From NCBI GenBank assembly GCA_951804985.1, contig OX638130.1, forward strand, positions 113,349,593 to 113,413,592: a stretch of 64,000 bases of DNA. Reading direction: 5' to 3'. Both the position numbers and the translations under genes were made by a program. Of the stretch, positions 35,603 to 47,225 are shown piece after piece. Positions within the stretch are counted from its first letter, which is position 1. Every line of letters starts with the position of its first letter. The notes beneath the pieces were generated by a model. The model saw only the letters and a list, made by a program, of their open reading frames with translations. It was not told the DNA's origin and made no database searches. This DNA comes from Dryomyza anilis. Its lineage: Eukaryota > Arthropoda > Insecta > Diptera > Dryomyzidae.

Positions 35603-37650
35603 TTTGATTTTGTATTCAAAATAGTGATCTATGCAATAAAAATAATATTAACACAAAAACCAAAATCAAAACCGTAACTTGGAACCAGTAAAATGTAACA
35701 GTTTCGGTTTAGAACTCGAAACAATAACCAAAAAGAACTTTTTGGTTTAGGTTTCGCTTCTAGATTTCACAAAATCTTTTAAAACTCTTTTGATTTCAAT
35801 ATTTAAAGCTATTGCTATGCAAGCACCCCTGCAACGAGTTGACCCTCTTCTGCTGCATGTGTCGCCATATGGCTCGACTCTTCTTTATTATTCACAGCAC
35901 AGCAAGTTGCATGCTGTGGCCTGGTCAGGCGTAGGTCACTGTCCGTCAGCACGTCCGTCAATTGTATTCGTCGTCGTCGTCGTTCTTGTCGTTTTTGTTG
36001 TCGTTATAGGTTGTCGAAGAACGCATGCAGAGAGTGAGACTTGTACAAGAGACATGTGGAAGTTTCTAAAACAGGAGAGGGTGGTGAGAGCGCCACTGCT
36101 GAAGGTTGAGTGAACAAACAAGCGTCGCTGGAAGAGACTTAAAAAAAGGACACTGAAAATAATGTCACTCTGTGTGTATAGAATAGTTTTGTTTACAATT
36201 GCATGTGTCAATGTACGTATGTGTGTGTGTTTTTTATGTCCGTCTATATGTGGACACGCATACAGCAGTAAATGCTTTGTTGAATGTTTAATAGCCATGG
36301 GGTGTATTTTATTTCTAAGCAAATACTTTTATATATGCTGTGGAAAACAATAAAAAAAGAGATTTTTTTTTTTTATTTTTACTTGTTTTTTTGTTCTAAA
36401 TTTTTCTTTTTTCTTTTTACTTTTTTTTTATTTTTTTTTATTAAAACCATGTACAAGCCAATTGGCAGACTGTAGCTGACTGTCAAGTTGTTGAGTTTTT
36501 GCTGCTTTTTTGATTTTTCACATCTTCTTCTTCTCGTTAGCTATTTTTTCATTTTTTATCTACTTCTTTTCATTTTCTTTTATACAATTACATTGCAGAG
36601 GTCAACAGCTCTATTTATAACGTAGTTCACAACATTTGTAACCGAAAGAAATTTAAAACTCACAGTTGAAATTGTGCGTACAAAGCTTTGAAAATGATAG
36701 CGCTACTTAATTATTTTACAAATATAATTCGGCTACTTAGTAAGGCTTCACTAAAGCTTTTAAAAGGTTTTTCTTTTCTTTAAAAAGATAGCTATATCAA
36801 AAAAAAAAAAATCATAATAAATAACAAAATTATAAAAAAAACTGTCTGTCCAGTGTTGACATAAACAACAGCAACAAATGAAGACATTTTACAAATACAT
36901 TTTCTAAAAAAATAACCAAACATTAAACAGTATTTTATCGCATTTCAAACACTTGAATGAGCACAACGACAGAAATGTATAAGAAATGCAAAAAATAGGA
37001 ATTTTATAAAAAAATAAAAATCTAAACATTGCAACGAAAAAAAAAGTAAATGTTGTCATAATTCCCATGTCAATGAGATAATGCGCTTGATTAGATATTG
37101 ACAAAAAGCGCCTACGCTATGTGTACAAAAAAAACTCCGGGTATTTTTTAAAAATTTTACAACCTTTGATGCCTTCGAGCTGTCCAATACACACAACTGG
37201 CAGCCATGTGGAAATAATTGAATTTTGTCTGTAAGCAAGCCCAAAATTATAGCTTAAAATATAGCACCAAAAATAAATATAAAAAAAAATTCTAAATAAA
37301 CTTTTAAAAATTACAACTTTATTAAAGTGTCTATTTTTTTTTTAAATCAACGTAGTTTATTAAATAATTTATTTAATCATATTTACTTTACTTTGTATTG
37401 TTATTTTTAAAATGTAAAAAACTTTATTATCTTTAGTGCTTTGTTGCCACAGCATAAGGCAAAGTTTTGCCAAAGCTCTGCAAACTACAAACAATATAAA
37501 TGCCTCCCATACGCGGTACCACCGCACTACTTACCACATGCATTAAATGTATTTTGCACATAAAATAATTAAATAAACTGTGCAGGACATAAAAAATTAA
37601 AAAAAAATATATATATAAATTAACAACAAGTTAAATAGACCAGCAGAAAA
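35603..37650. other. Unique sequence with T-rich tracts, no gene seen
   Basis: 35640-35790 has loose repeats of AACCAAAA/GGTTT phrases. 35810-36130 is less AT-rich and includes GTCGTCGTCGTC (about 35970-35985); open frames of 107 codons (plus, 35790-36113) and 128 codons (minus, 35936-36322) overlap there and contain Val- or Thr-rich runs from this simple sequence. T-rich DNA follows at 36361-36445. No domain or gene is recognisable. Confidence 0.45.
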
Positions 37651-38984
37651 TATCAGCTCGGTTCAAACTGAAGAACACAACATCGAAATACCCAGCGTAT
37701 GGTTTAAATCTACTGAAAATTTCCTTTAAAATGTTCACAAAAATGTTCGTCAATTCATGCATGAAATTCATTATTACTTTTTGAAAATTCTACTGAATTT
37801 TTCAAGTACTAATACCCTTTAGAATATCGGTTACGATTCCAAGATTTTTAAAATAGCGAAATTATATGTGTTCTAATTCCGGTTCACATATTTTTAATAA
37901 CGATTCCAATTCAAATATTTTCGGTATATTTTCCGATTTTCGTTCTTTGCGGTCCGTGAAATTTGTAGATTTTTTTTATATTTTTTAACTTGAGTACTAC
38001 TTTTATTGATTACCTTATTATTTTAGGACAACACACTGCAGATAGAATAGAAAATTGTTGCGTCTTTGTCCAACGAACCTTTCAACTTCCAATTCGGTTT
38101 CCTTAACTGCTAATTCGGTTCTTATAGTCCGTACGTACAGGTTTTAGTTAGAACTTAAACCAATTTTAAACAGTCTTGAGCATATTTTGGTGTCTGTATT
38201 TGATAAAATATCAAGCGCCAACTGAAAGATCAACCAATGTTTCATAATTTCATTTTACCGAGTGCAGTTAGTTCTCACAACGCACTTTTTCGTTTTTAAA
38301 ACCTCATGCCAAAATATGATTTATCTCTGTGTACTAAAACATTCGTGTCCTGCTAAATTCAAATATGAGTTATTCGGAATGCTTCTTATTGCAAACAAGT
38401 TTTAAAATTCAATTCGATCGAAAATGTTTTTTTTCCAGTTTTAGAATTCGTGTTATCAATATAAAATGAACGTATTTTAAAATATTATAATTCGTTCAAC
38501 GTCAGTAAAATGAATTCGAGTTTAGTTGTCAAATATTTGAATATCGTTTGAAACACTCAGAAAAATATACCTCAAAAAAATATCAATAGGACAATTATTT
38601 GTTTAATATTATATAAAAAAAAAATAAATACTTTTATATAAAATTAAAACTATTTTCATAGTATCTTTAATAAGAAAAAGTACCATATAATTAATAGTTT
38701 TTTTCATATTAAAATTAGTCAATAATATTATAATCGGTAAATTCTAAAAAATACAATGATATTTCCATAGGTTTGTTATAAAATTATTTATTTTTTGGTT
38801 AATGTACTTTGAAATTTCCGTATGGTATTAAGTAATTTAATTAATAATTTAGCATATTGCCTAATCTTAATAGTAAAAATACTATTAATTGTATGGTATT
38901 TTTTTATTGAAGTGAACATCGACACGTATCCGAATTATTTGATAGGCAGTACTCTGGCAAAAGTAATGGCCTAACCCGGATGAA
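37651..38984. other. AT-rich, weakly repetitive sequence
   Basis: AATTCGGTT/GGTTCTTATAG and CGATTCCAA phrases recur loosely at 37800-38150. 38560-38900 is very AT-rich, with ATTAATAGT/ACTATTAAT phrases. No coding region, mobile-element terminus or RNA gene was seen. Confidence 0.4.
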
Positions 38985-39565
38985 AATTTCATATATGTTA
39001 AAAATATATGTTAAAATATAATAATAATAGTTTGGCACTACAGTTCTATAAGAACTTAGGCCGAGCTCTCTCACCATTTTGAGCTGTGCGTGTTATATTT
39101 GTACTCAAAGTGGTGGGACCTACAGTTTATTGCGGAATCCGAACGGCGGGTGAGAGCTTTTCATAGGCAATGTTTTTACTCTCGCAGGTTTGCCATTTAC
39201 TGCCGAGAGGTAGCGCGGTATAGAAAAATGTTTCTATGAAAAGATGTTGTTAGCCCCAGTCCAGGCTTGAACCGGGGACCTTTCGGCTCGCAGTCCAACG
39301 CACTAACCACTGAGCTACCGCGGCTAAAATATATGAACATATATAATAGACCAAAATCAGTATATGTTGTCATATATGATAAAATATATATGTTAATATT
39401 TTATAAGTTTTCATATATGTCAAAATATATATGATAGAAAAATATATTTTATTTTACATGTTATTATATATGTTCGCATATATTTTAACATATATGGTAA
39501 CATATATAAAAATATGTTTATATATTTAAACATATATTTGCAACATATACTGTTTTTGGTGACAT
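38985..39565. repeat. AT-rich ATATATGTTAAAAT repeats, split by a SINE
   Basis: Phrases such as ATATATGTTAAAATATA, CATATATGATAAAATATAT and TAACATATATGG recur on both sides of the SINE (38985-39020 and 39325-39565). The units are partly self-complementary (CATATATG, AAAATATATTTT) and give several small hairpins. The SINE inserted into this tract, so the repeat is the older feature. Confidence 0.75.
39021..39324 (-). mobile_element. tRNA-derived SINE, copy 1
   Basis: A 304-bp element read on the minus strand. Its 5' end (from 39324) starts GCCGCGG and carries a Pol III A box, TAGCTCAGTGG, and B box, GGTTCAAGCC, in tRNA spacing; the anticodon-arm pairing is imperfect, so it is not a working tRNA. 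A roughly 200-bp tRNA-unrelated body follows (landmarks TATACCGCGCTACCTCTCGG and CCGCCGTTCGG), then an (ATT)n tail at 39021-39029. A 9-bp target duplication, TAAAATATA, flanks it (39012-39020 and 39325-39333). These are the hallmarks of a SINE, which depends on a LINE partner for reverse transcription. Confidence 0.93.
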
Positions 39566-40194
39566 TATTTTCATACGGGAAATATTCAGGACTTAGTTCC
39601 AAATAAAATACAATTTATTTAATAATTTAGATTTGCATTTACTATGTACTGAAAACAGTTCACAAATGTATTCTCTAAATAGCGCACACACTGGACTGAA
39701 TTTTCCAGACATAAATATTTCAGAATCACTTCAAATTTGATTTTCTACTGGGATTTGTAGTATCTGTAGTTGAAGTTGTGTTTGTACTAAAAACCAACAC
39801 ATAGTGTTGAAAGTTGTGTACATAAACTAAGCGCAAACTTTTTATTATCTGCAATGTTTTGTTTTACACTTCTGGTTCGCTATTTGATCAAATAGAGCAA
39901 ACAAATTCTTAGAGATAGTGAGAGAAACAGCATTCAGTACTCTCTAAAACAAAATGAAAAAAATAACATAATTATAAACAACAGACATATTGAAAATATG
40001 ACTAATTATCCTGTTGTTTAAATACACTGGAATACACCGAAATATTCCAAGCAAACAAAAAGAGATTTTTGTGTCATTCGGTACTCTCAACTGCAAAATA
40101 GTTTCATATTACTAAGATAATTTACAGACAATTTTAGACAAATTCTTGTTGTGTGTATATGCTAAAGTTTCCATCAATCAATCAATCAATGTAG
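39566..40194. other. Unique AT-rich sequence
   Basis: No repeat, open frame or element end was recognised except a short (TCAA)n run at 40175-40190. Confidence 0.4.
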
Positions 40195-40485
40195 TAATAT
40201 CATTTTAACCGAATTTTTAAATTCTAAAATTTTTGGTTGTTACAACCAACTTTTTCCATTCTCTCAACCTGAAGCAAAAGTGTGGAAATATGTGTGAAAG
40301 TGTAATAAATTTCGTTGTTAAAACCATTTTTTTAGTTCTCTCAACCTCAAGTCAAAGGGTGGAAATATGTCTGAAATTGTAAAAATTTGGTTGTTACAAC
40401 CAACATTTTCTCAACAACCAACCAACTCTCTCAACTTTAAGCCAAAGGGTAAAAATATGTGTGAAAATGTTAAAAAATCAATATT
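40195..40485 (+). repeat. ~110-bp tandem repeat, three units
   Basis: Three diverged units are aligned by TTCTCTCAACCT...AAG..AAAG.GTGGAAATATGTGTGAAA (about 40258, 40336 and 40425). Two of them also carry TTGGTTGTTACAACCAA, a perfect 17-bp odd palindrome (about 40232 and 40390). Unit lengths differ (roughly 80-110 bp) because of internal indels. Confidence 0.75.
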
Positions 40486-41660
40486 ATTTTAAATATGTAT
40501 ATCACAATATCTTTTAGAGTTTCCGTATACATTTTTTTTATACGTACTGAGTTGAACAAAATGTATTTCAATTTTCGACAATTTCTTTGACAGACATATA
40601 AAACGTCACGTGTTGATACTTGCAACGATATTTGAAATAGATTTAAATAGATCTTTCTTTATTAAAAAAGCAAGACTACACATTTTTCAGGACAATATAT
40701 ACGTGGTCCTATTAGATTTTTAAATAAAAATAACTTCTCTAGGTCTAGATAAAATATTCTTCTTTGTAATTTCACGACATATGGTATATTTATTTTATTT
40801 AGAAATTATTGTAAATTATTTTGTATATTTTGTAAATGTATTTGTAGATTTTTCTTTTTGTATGACATATTATTTCTGCCAAAATTGTACATTAACTTGT
40901 TATTTTATTAAAAAAAAATCCATTTTAAATACATTTTACTTGATGCTACCCAAACTCATTAATTCAAGTATTTTCCCCATACAAAAAGTTGTTCGCATTG
41001 TCAAATCTTGCTGCCGTTTAGCATAAGAATCATTTAAATGGAGTATCTCTTTAGCGCATTGCTTTCTTAAGCCTTTGCTAATTTATTTAGTATTTTCTTG
41101 ACTTTTTTTTACAATTTTCTACTATTTTTTGATTTCTTTTTTTTTTTTTCATTTTCCTATACAAAGCTTTACTTCTGAAAGCTAGCTGGTTCATTGATTC
41201 TTTGTAAATAGTTTCCATGGTATTCAGCGTAAATCGCTCGTTAACTTGGCGAAAAACTCAAAGTGCTGCTTTCTGCAGCCACTTTTAGTTAATTAACTCG
41301 AATATTAAATGCTGTGCTCTCGTCTTTATGCAAAGCAGTTTTTATCTTTGATATTGGATATAAAAAAAATCCCAAAGAAATTCATAGAAAAATGAGATAT
41401 ATAGAAAAATACAAAATTTTATTCTGTATACTTTGAATTAATACAAATTGTTTTTTCTGTGAAATTTAACAAATCATAGTATGATCTTTGAACTAGCTGC
41501 TTGAGAAATATAAAAGTTTGAAATAAAATAAAACACAAATATTCCAAAATTCAGTTTTTATGAAATTGAAATTGAAAATTTTTTGAAAGAAATTGTTTCA
41601 CAAAATTTGAACAGATTGAATTCGTTGGAAATTATAAAAAAAAAAAACAATAAATTCATT
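40486..41660. other. AT-rich unique sequence
   Basis: Unremarkable AT-rich DNA with T runs at 41105-41112 and 41138-41149. An 81-codon open frame at 40781-41026 is Phe-, Tyr- and Val-rich with no domain and reflects T-rich composition. Confidence 0.45.
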
Positions 41661-42579
41661 GTGATGAATTGGTAAAATTCTATTTTTAAAAAATTACAAT
41701 ATTTTATGTGCAGTAAGTAATTCTATAAGTGTAAAATTTAATTCTATAATTTCGAAAATATAAAATAATTCTACATATTTAATTAATTTGATAGTATTGT
41801 TTAAAAAATAATAAAATTTAAATAAGTATATTTAATGTCATTATATTACAAACAGTTGTCAACTTATATTCATATTTATAAATATTTATTATTTATGTAT
41901 ATAATGCATTATAATATAATTCTGTTTCTGATGTTTCTGCCGTTTCGTGCACTTCCTTTGTGTTGGCATTAATTTTTTCTTGTACTTTTTTGCTTTTATT
42001 CTGTAATACTTTATTTTGCTGTTTGTTAATAACAAAAAACACAATAATCCGTTGACTTTCATGCTGACGTTTTGTGATTTTCAAGCGTTGCAGAGTTTTT
42101 CGCGCAGTTTTCGCGTAGTTTTTTTTGTGATGAATTGGTAAAATTCTATTTTTAAAAAGTTATGATATTTTATGTGCAGTAAGTAATTCTAAAAGTGTAA
42201 AATTTAATTCTATAATTTCGAAAATATAAAATAATTCTACATATTTAATTAATTAAAAAAAAAATAATTTAAATAAGTATATTTAATATCATTATATTAC
42301 AAACAGTTGTCAACTTATATTCATATTTATAAATATTTATTATTTATGTATATATAATGCATTATAATAAAATTCTGTTTCTGATGTTTCTGCCGTTTCG
42401 TGCACTTCCTTTGTGTTGGCATTCATTTTTTCTTGTAGTTTTTTGCTTTTATTCTGTAATACATTATTTTGCTGTTTGTTAATAATAAAAAAACACAATA
42501 ATCCGTTGACTTTCGTGCTGACGTTTTGTGATTTTCAAGCGTTGCAGAGTTTTTCGCGCAGTTTTCGCGTAGTTTTTTT
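41661..42579 (+). repeat. 466-bp tandem duplication
   Basis: The segment 41661-42126 is repeated directly at 42127-42579, joined exactly at GTGATGAATTGGTAAAATTC. Shared landmarks in order include TATTTTATGTGCAGTAAGTA, CAAACAGTTGTCAACTTATA, TGATGTTTCTGCCGTTTCGT, TTGACTTTC.TGCTGACGTT and TTTTCGCGCAGTTTTCGCG. Copies differ by a few substitutions and a short deletion in the second copy near 42255, so identity is high. No coding region is evident; the 63-codon minus frame in copy 1 is unsupported. Confidence 0.95.
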
Positions 42580-43655
42580 CTAGCAGTAGCAGTTTTTGCA
42601 ATGTTCCAACGTTACAAACAACATAATCCGTTTGCTGTCAATGCAAATTATTAGCGTAGAACATTTGTAGTTTTTGCATTAGTTTAGCTTTAACTTCAGA
42701 CACAGTAAATTTTATATTTGAAGCTTTTTTTTACTTGAATATTGCAATAACTGCTTTCTAGTTTTATAACAAAATGTATTTGCAAATTTTGTTTATAGTC
42801 TTTGCAATAAAAAAAACAAGTATATCATTTTTAATAAGAACATTTTGCTTTTCATTGAGTTTTCTTTAAAATTGTATAGATGATTTTATCAAAAATGTAT
42901 CCCATTCCACATCCATCTAAAGCTACTGCTGATGTACTCTATGATTTGCATAAATTTAAATTTATCTATGATACTTTCTCGTCACCGTGCATAAACCTCG
43001 CTAACGGCCAGCACAGTAGACCAGTCCCATTTGTCGTTGCTCAGTTCATTTAATAATCCAGAAATTGTAGAAAAATATAAAATATGCCTCATGTTTGGTG
43101 GTGACTTTCGTTTATAAACTGTACACCATTTTAAGCTTAAAGTAGTTGACATTTTGTTTAAACGGAAATTTCGGAAATTGAGAAATTTAAATGCAGATTT
43201 ATTTTAAATGATGATTTTTGGGGTTGTTGCACTCACTTATATCCTTGTTCATTAAGTTATTGTTGTTGTTTTTATTGTTTTATTGTACATTTGTTTCAGC
43301 AAACCTTTTACTACATTAACTTTTATGTTTTTTAATTAATTTAAGTGCAATTTTTTTTATTTTCACTGGTGTTGTATTCGGTTAGTCCGTTTGTATAAGT
43401 CCTGCCTTGTGGTGTGTGCAATTAGGCATTTCTATCTTTTTCATGCAGTCCACGTGCAGGTTGTTAAATTGTGTGCAAAAAATATTTAAAGTATTTGAAT
43501 ATAAAGCTAACAAATTTTACAATTCGTAAAAACCTATTTATTCCATTTACCTTATATAGCGCAGATTTAGAGACTCTACCAAAAGTTTTTTTTTTGTTTG
43601 TTTTTAAATACCTAATTGCAATATGAAAATTTATAGGAGTAAACAATTCTTTTTC
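42580..43655. other. Unique sequence, no gene seen
   Basis: AT-rich unique DNA. 42960-43030 is briefly less AT-rich. No open frame of note, repeat, promoter or RNA gene was recognised. Confidence 0.45.
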
Positions 43656-43860
43656 TTACGATTATTCCCCGACCATTTTCCGCCTTAAATTCTTTATCGA
43701 AATGATTCTTTCTCGAAAAATTCTTTCCCGGATAATTCCTCGCCGTGCAGTTTTTACAAGACTCAATTATTCTTCATGACATTTTTTCCAGAGACTTTTA
43801 TTCCCAATACAATTTTCACCATTATATGTTTTATCCGGTTAATTATTCCCTCAGGTTATA

Positions 43861-44165
43861 ATAATAATAGTTTGGCGCTACAGTCCTGTATAGAACTTTG
43901 GCCGAGCTCTCTCACCATTTTGAGCTGTGCGTGTTATATTTTTACTCAAAGTGGTGGGACCTACCGTTTATTGCCGAATCCGAACGGCGGGTGAGAGCTT
44001 TTCATAGGCAATGTTTTTACTCTCGGAGGTTTGCCATTTACTGCCGAGAGGTAGCGCGGTATAGAAAAATGTTTCTATGAAAAGATGTTGTTAGCCCCAG
44101 TCCAGGCTTGAACCGGTGACCTTTCGGCTCGCCGTCCAACGCACTAACCACTGAGCTACCGCGGC
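43861..44165 (-). mobile_element. tRNA-derived SINE, copy 2
   Basis: A 305-bp copy of the same SINE as at 39.0 kb, in the same orientation, with the A box TAGCTCAGTGG, the B box GGTTCAAGCC, the body and the (ATT)n tail (43861-43868). It is flanked by a perfect 11-bp target duplication, CTCAGGTTATA (43850-43860 and 44166-44176), which fixes both ends. It differs from copy 1 by only about a dozen bases, so the family was active recently. Confidence 0.96.
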
Positions 44166-44732
44166 CTCAGGTTATACTGAAATGAAAATTCTCGGATAAT
44201 TCTTCACTTGACAATTCTTTAATTGTTCCATTTCAATAATACCAATTATTCCCAAAAAAAATTTGACCCGAGAGAATTCTTCCCAGAGTCAATATTTTCA
44301 AGAAAATATATCCTGCAAACATTTCTTACCCACGAAATATCGCCCAGCCATTTTTTTCCCAGAACATTAATTCCCTAAAATTTCTTCCCCAAGGCATTCC
44401 TACGCCATGGCATTTCTACCCAAAGACAATTCTAATAATCCTAATAATTCTTCACCGAGGCATTTCTACACCGAGACAATTATTTCCCACAAAATTAATT
44501 TCCCGAACAGGAATAGCTTTTAGAAAGAATTATCTTTGAAATAATAGGTCGGGGAAATATTTCATTTGAGAAGAATTTCCTGAGAGAAGAATTGTCCGGA
44601 CTAAAAGTGTCTCAAAAGAGAATTTCTTATGGATTGTTATGGATAATAACTATCTGAAGAAAAATGTGTTAATATAGAGAATATTCCCAAAAACGTTTCT
44701 TCCTCAATATAAATTATTCCCCAGACAATTAT

Positions 44733-44825
44733 GCACCGACGCAATTTGTCGACAGACATTTTTGCACCGACGCAATTTGTCGACAGACATTTTTGCACCG
44801 ACGCAATATGTCGACAGACAATTTT
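44733..44825 (+). repeat. 31-bp tandem repeat, three copies
   Basis: Three head-to-tail copies start at 44733, 44764 and 44795. Each reads GCACCGACGCAATTTGTCGA then CAGACATTTTT; the third has AATATGTCGAC and ACAATTTT. It is a local expansion of one unit of the surrounding ATTCTTCCC/AGACAATT tract. Confidence 0.95.
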
Positions 44826-45194
44826 GCCACGAACTTTCATACTCGAACAAATTTTTCACTAGACAATTCTTAATAAAATTAGAAAGTAATTTCCCTGACG
44901 AATAATTCTCGAATGTGCCTGATATAAGATTTTTTTTTTTTGGGGGAGGAATTTTCTTAGGAAAAATTTTTCCAGTAAAAAATTTCTCAAAGAAAAATTG
45001 TCACGGTGAAAAATTGTTGCGGGAAAAATTGTCTGAAGAAAAATTGTTTATTAAAATAAATATCTGAATAGAGATAGATATCTGCTAAGAATCTTATTTT
45101 TCAAACAATTTCGCATCGATACAATTATCGGCAGACTATTTTTCGTTCGTCGCATTCATTCGCGGACATTTTTTTTTCTCCTAAACAGTTCTTA

Positions 45195-45489
45195 ATAATA
45201 ATAATAGTTTGGCGCTACAGTCCTGTATAGAACTTCGGCCGAGCTCTCTCACAATTTTGAGCTGTGCGTGTTATATTTGTACTCAAAGTGTTTATTGCCG
45301 AAACCGAACGGCGGGTGAGAGCTTTTCATAGGCAATGTTTTTGCTCTCGGAGGTTTGCCATTTACTGACGAGAGGTAGCGCGGTATAGAAAAATGTTTCT
45401 ATGAAAAGATGTTGTTAGCCCCAGTCCAGGCTTGAACCTGGGACCTTTCGGCTCGCAGTACAACGCACTAACCACTGAGCTACCGCGGC
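45195..45489 (-). mobile_element. tRNA-derived SINE, copy 3 (internal deletion)
   Basis: A third copy of the SINE in the same orientation. A and B boxes are intact, and the (ATT)n tail is slightly longer than in the other copies. About 13 bp (GTGGGACCTACCG in copy 2) is missing from the body near 45290. Target duplications are not clear: only TCTTA is shared between the left flank (ending 45194) and the sequence just past 45489, so the site has changed since insertion or the boundary is off by a few bases. Confidence 0.9.
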
Positions 45490-45660
45490 TACTCTTACCC
45501 GAGACGTTTTTTTAGACAATTCTTCTTCAAAACCAATTTTTATGAACAAGAACTGTTTTGGAAAGAATTGTCTTGGAAATAATTCATCGAAAAAAAAATT
45601 CCTATAGAGGCTTAAGAAAGAATTTTCAAAAAAATATATATATATGGAATAATTGTTCCG

Positions 45661-46730
45661 GTTAAACATTGATTCGGGGAATAAAAGTCTTTTTGATGCG
45701 TATTTTTTCTTCACTCATACAAAACCAAATTATTTTTGTCTATCTCTTCAATCATCGCTTAAACATCTTTTTTCTCCAATTACTTCATCACCCTTCATTC
45801 CTTTCTTCAGCACTTTAACCTGACCAACCGTTTGAATATATTTTGTGCTATAATTACTAAACTAAATAATTTACATTACATTAACTGGGGGCAATTATTG
45901 CTTCCGCTGATTAACTCAACAGTCCAAAGTGTTCAATCAAGGATGTCGAACTGCGCCGTTTTATGCACAACAACAACAACAAATACTATAGCAATATGCA
46001 GTATCCTGTTGGAACATCCTTTTTACAACAATAACAACAACAACAGCAATTAAATAGAACATAGATGTTGTCTTGAATGATGCGTTCAAACGATATATGC
46101 CTCGATAATCGTTTCGCTCATTAAGAGCTGACCAAATTATTTTAATGATTATGATCAGGAAGTAGAAAGCATGAACAGACGGACAGAGAAAAACTATCGC
46201 TATACTATCGATAAACAACTAAACAGGAAATTATTCTAATTTTCGCAATTGAATTTAGCGAAATACTTGATTTATGCGCTGCTGTGTTATCCGCTTCCTG
46301 TTCATCTTTCTGCCTGTTTTCTTCGTTTCTTGAACAGACAATCCCTGGAAAGCATTCATTGTTAAATTGCATTTATTTCAATTAATTTAATGTCTATGTG
46401 GCGTGTATATTTAATAGAACATTATGCCAATATTGCTGTTATTGTTAGAGCTATAATTAATTTAATATTGACATGCGAATGCGTAATTACGTTAGTTTGG
46501 CGTGATTTGTTCAATGAATATGCATGAAGTCGCACCGATGATGATTTTACTAAATTCTAGTATAAATTATTAATGCGAAAATATTTGGTATTTTTTATGT
46601 ATTTTTATCATTTCAAATTTAAGTCCTAAAATACTTTTTTAGTTCTTCGTCCAGTCTTCCCTCTTAGCCAATAACTCTCTATTTTGAGTTATTTCTAGTA
46701 AATCTATAGTAAATTTAATAATTAAATTAA
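45661..46730. other. Unique sequence, no gene seen
   Basis: Mostly unique AT-rich DNA with CAACAACAA runs at 45968-45982 and 46026-46045. Open frames of 73 and 85 codons overlap on opposite strands here and are unsupported. Confidence 0.45.
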
Positions 46731-47225
46731 TTCTTCTATAAAAAATTTGACTTTAGAGAATTTGACTATAGAGAATGTGACTTTTGAAAATGTTACTACC
46801 AAATAAACATAGTTGCTATAGTATATAATTTCGATAGCATTACGAATTCGTAACGATATCGTTAAATTTCTATACAATCTGTATTGAATTATTTGTCAAA
46901 AAAATGCTATTCTGAAACAATTTAACAAATTTAAAAATTAGAAGAAATGTTAGAAATTTTTTAAATTTAGTAAGTATGAAATATTGTTTTGCTGGATCAA
47001 TAAACTAATTTTTAATCCCAAACTAGGTAAACAATTTTAATCTTGTGAATCCTATAGAATACTTGGTGCACAGCTCCATGAAAGATAATTTCAAGGCAAA
47101 TTAATTTGAATAGTATCGAATAGTATCGAAAAATTTGAATATAGGTAATTTAACCGTATAAAATTTGACTATAGCGAGTTTAAATATAACTAATTGAACC
47201 ATATAGAATTTTACTATATGTAGAG
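46731..47225 (+). repeat. Degenerate TTTGACTATAGAGAA repeats
   Basis: AATTTGACTTTAGAGAATTT, GACTATAGAGAATGTGACTT, AATTTGACTATAGCGAG and AATTTTACTATATG recur at irregular spacing, with the same motif again at 48800-48900 (ATGACTATAGATAATTTGAA, AATTTGACTACTTAAAACTG). The two stretches flank the pyrimidine-rich block and the foldback element, which suggests one older repeat split by later events. Confidence 0.6.

Larger units (their letters stand above)
43656..45660. repeat. Degenerate ATTCTTCCCGAGACAATT-type repeats
   Basis: Outside the two SINE copies, this tract is built of decayed phrases such as ATTCTTTCCCGGATAATTC, ATTCTTCCCAGAGTCAA, CATTTCTACCCAAAGACAA and, on the other strand, GGGAAATATTTCATTTGAGA and GAAGAATTGTCC. 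Spacing is irregular, about 15-30 bp. Both orientations occur, so the tract has many short inverted pairs. The 12.47-12.73 kb tract looks related. Confidence 0.65.

Noticed and set aside
35790..36322. Overlapping 107- and 128-codon frames on opposite strands
   Set aside because: Both run through GTCGTCGTC-type simple sequence, which gives Val or Thr runs; no domain and mutual overlap.
39248..39324. Possible tRNA gene on the minus strand
   Set aside because: A and B boxes are good, but the anticodon stem has mismatches and the sequence continues into a SINE body with target duplications, so it is the SINE head rather than a tRNA gene. The same applies at about 44089-44165 and 45413-45489.
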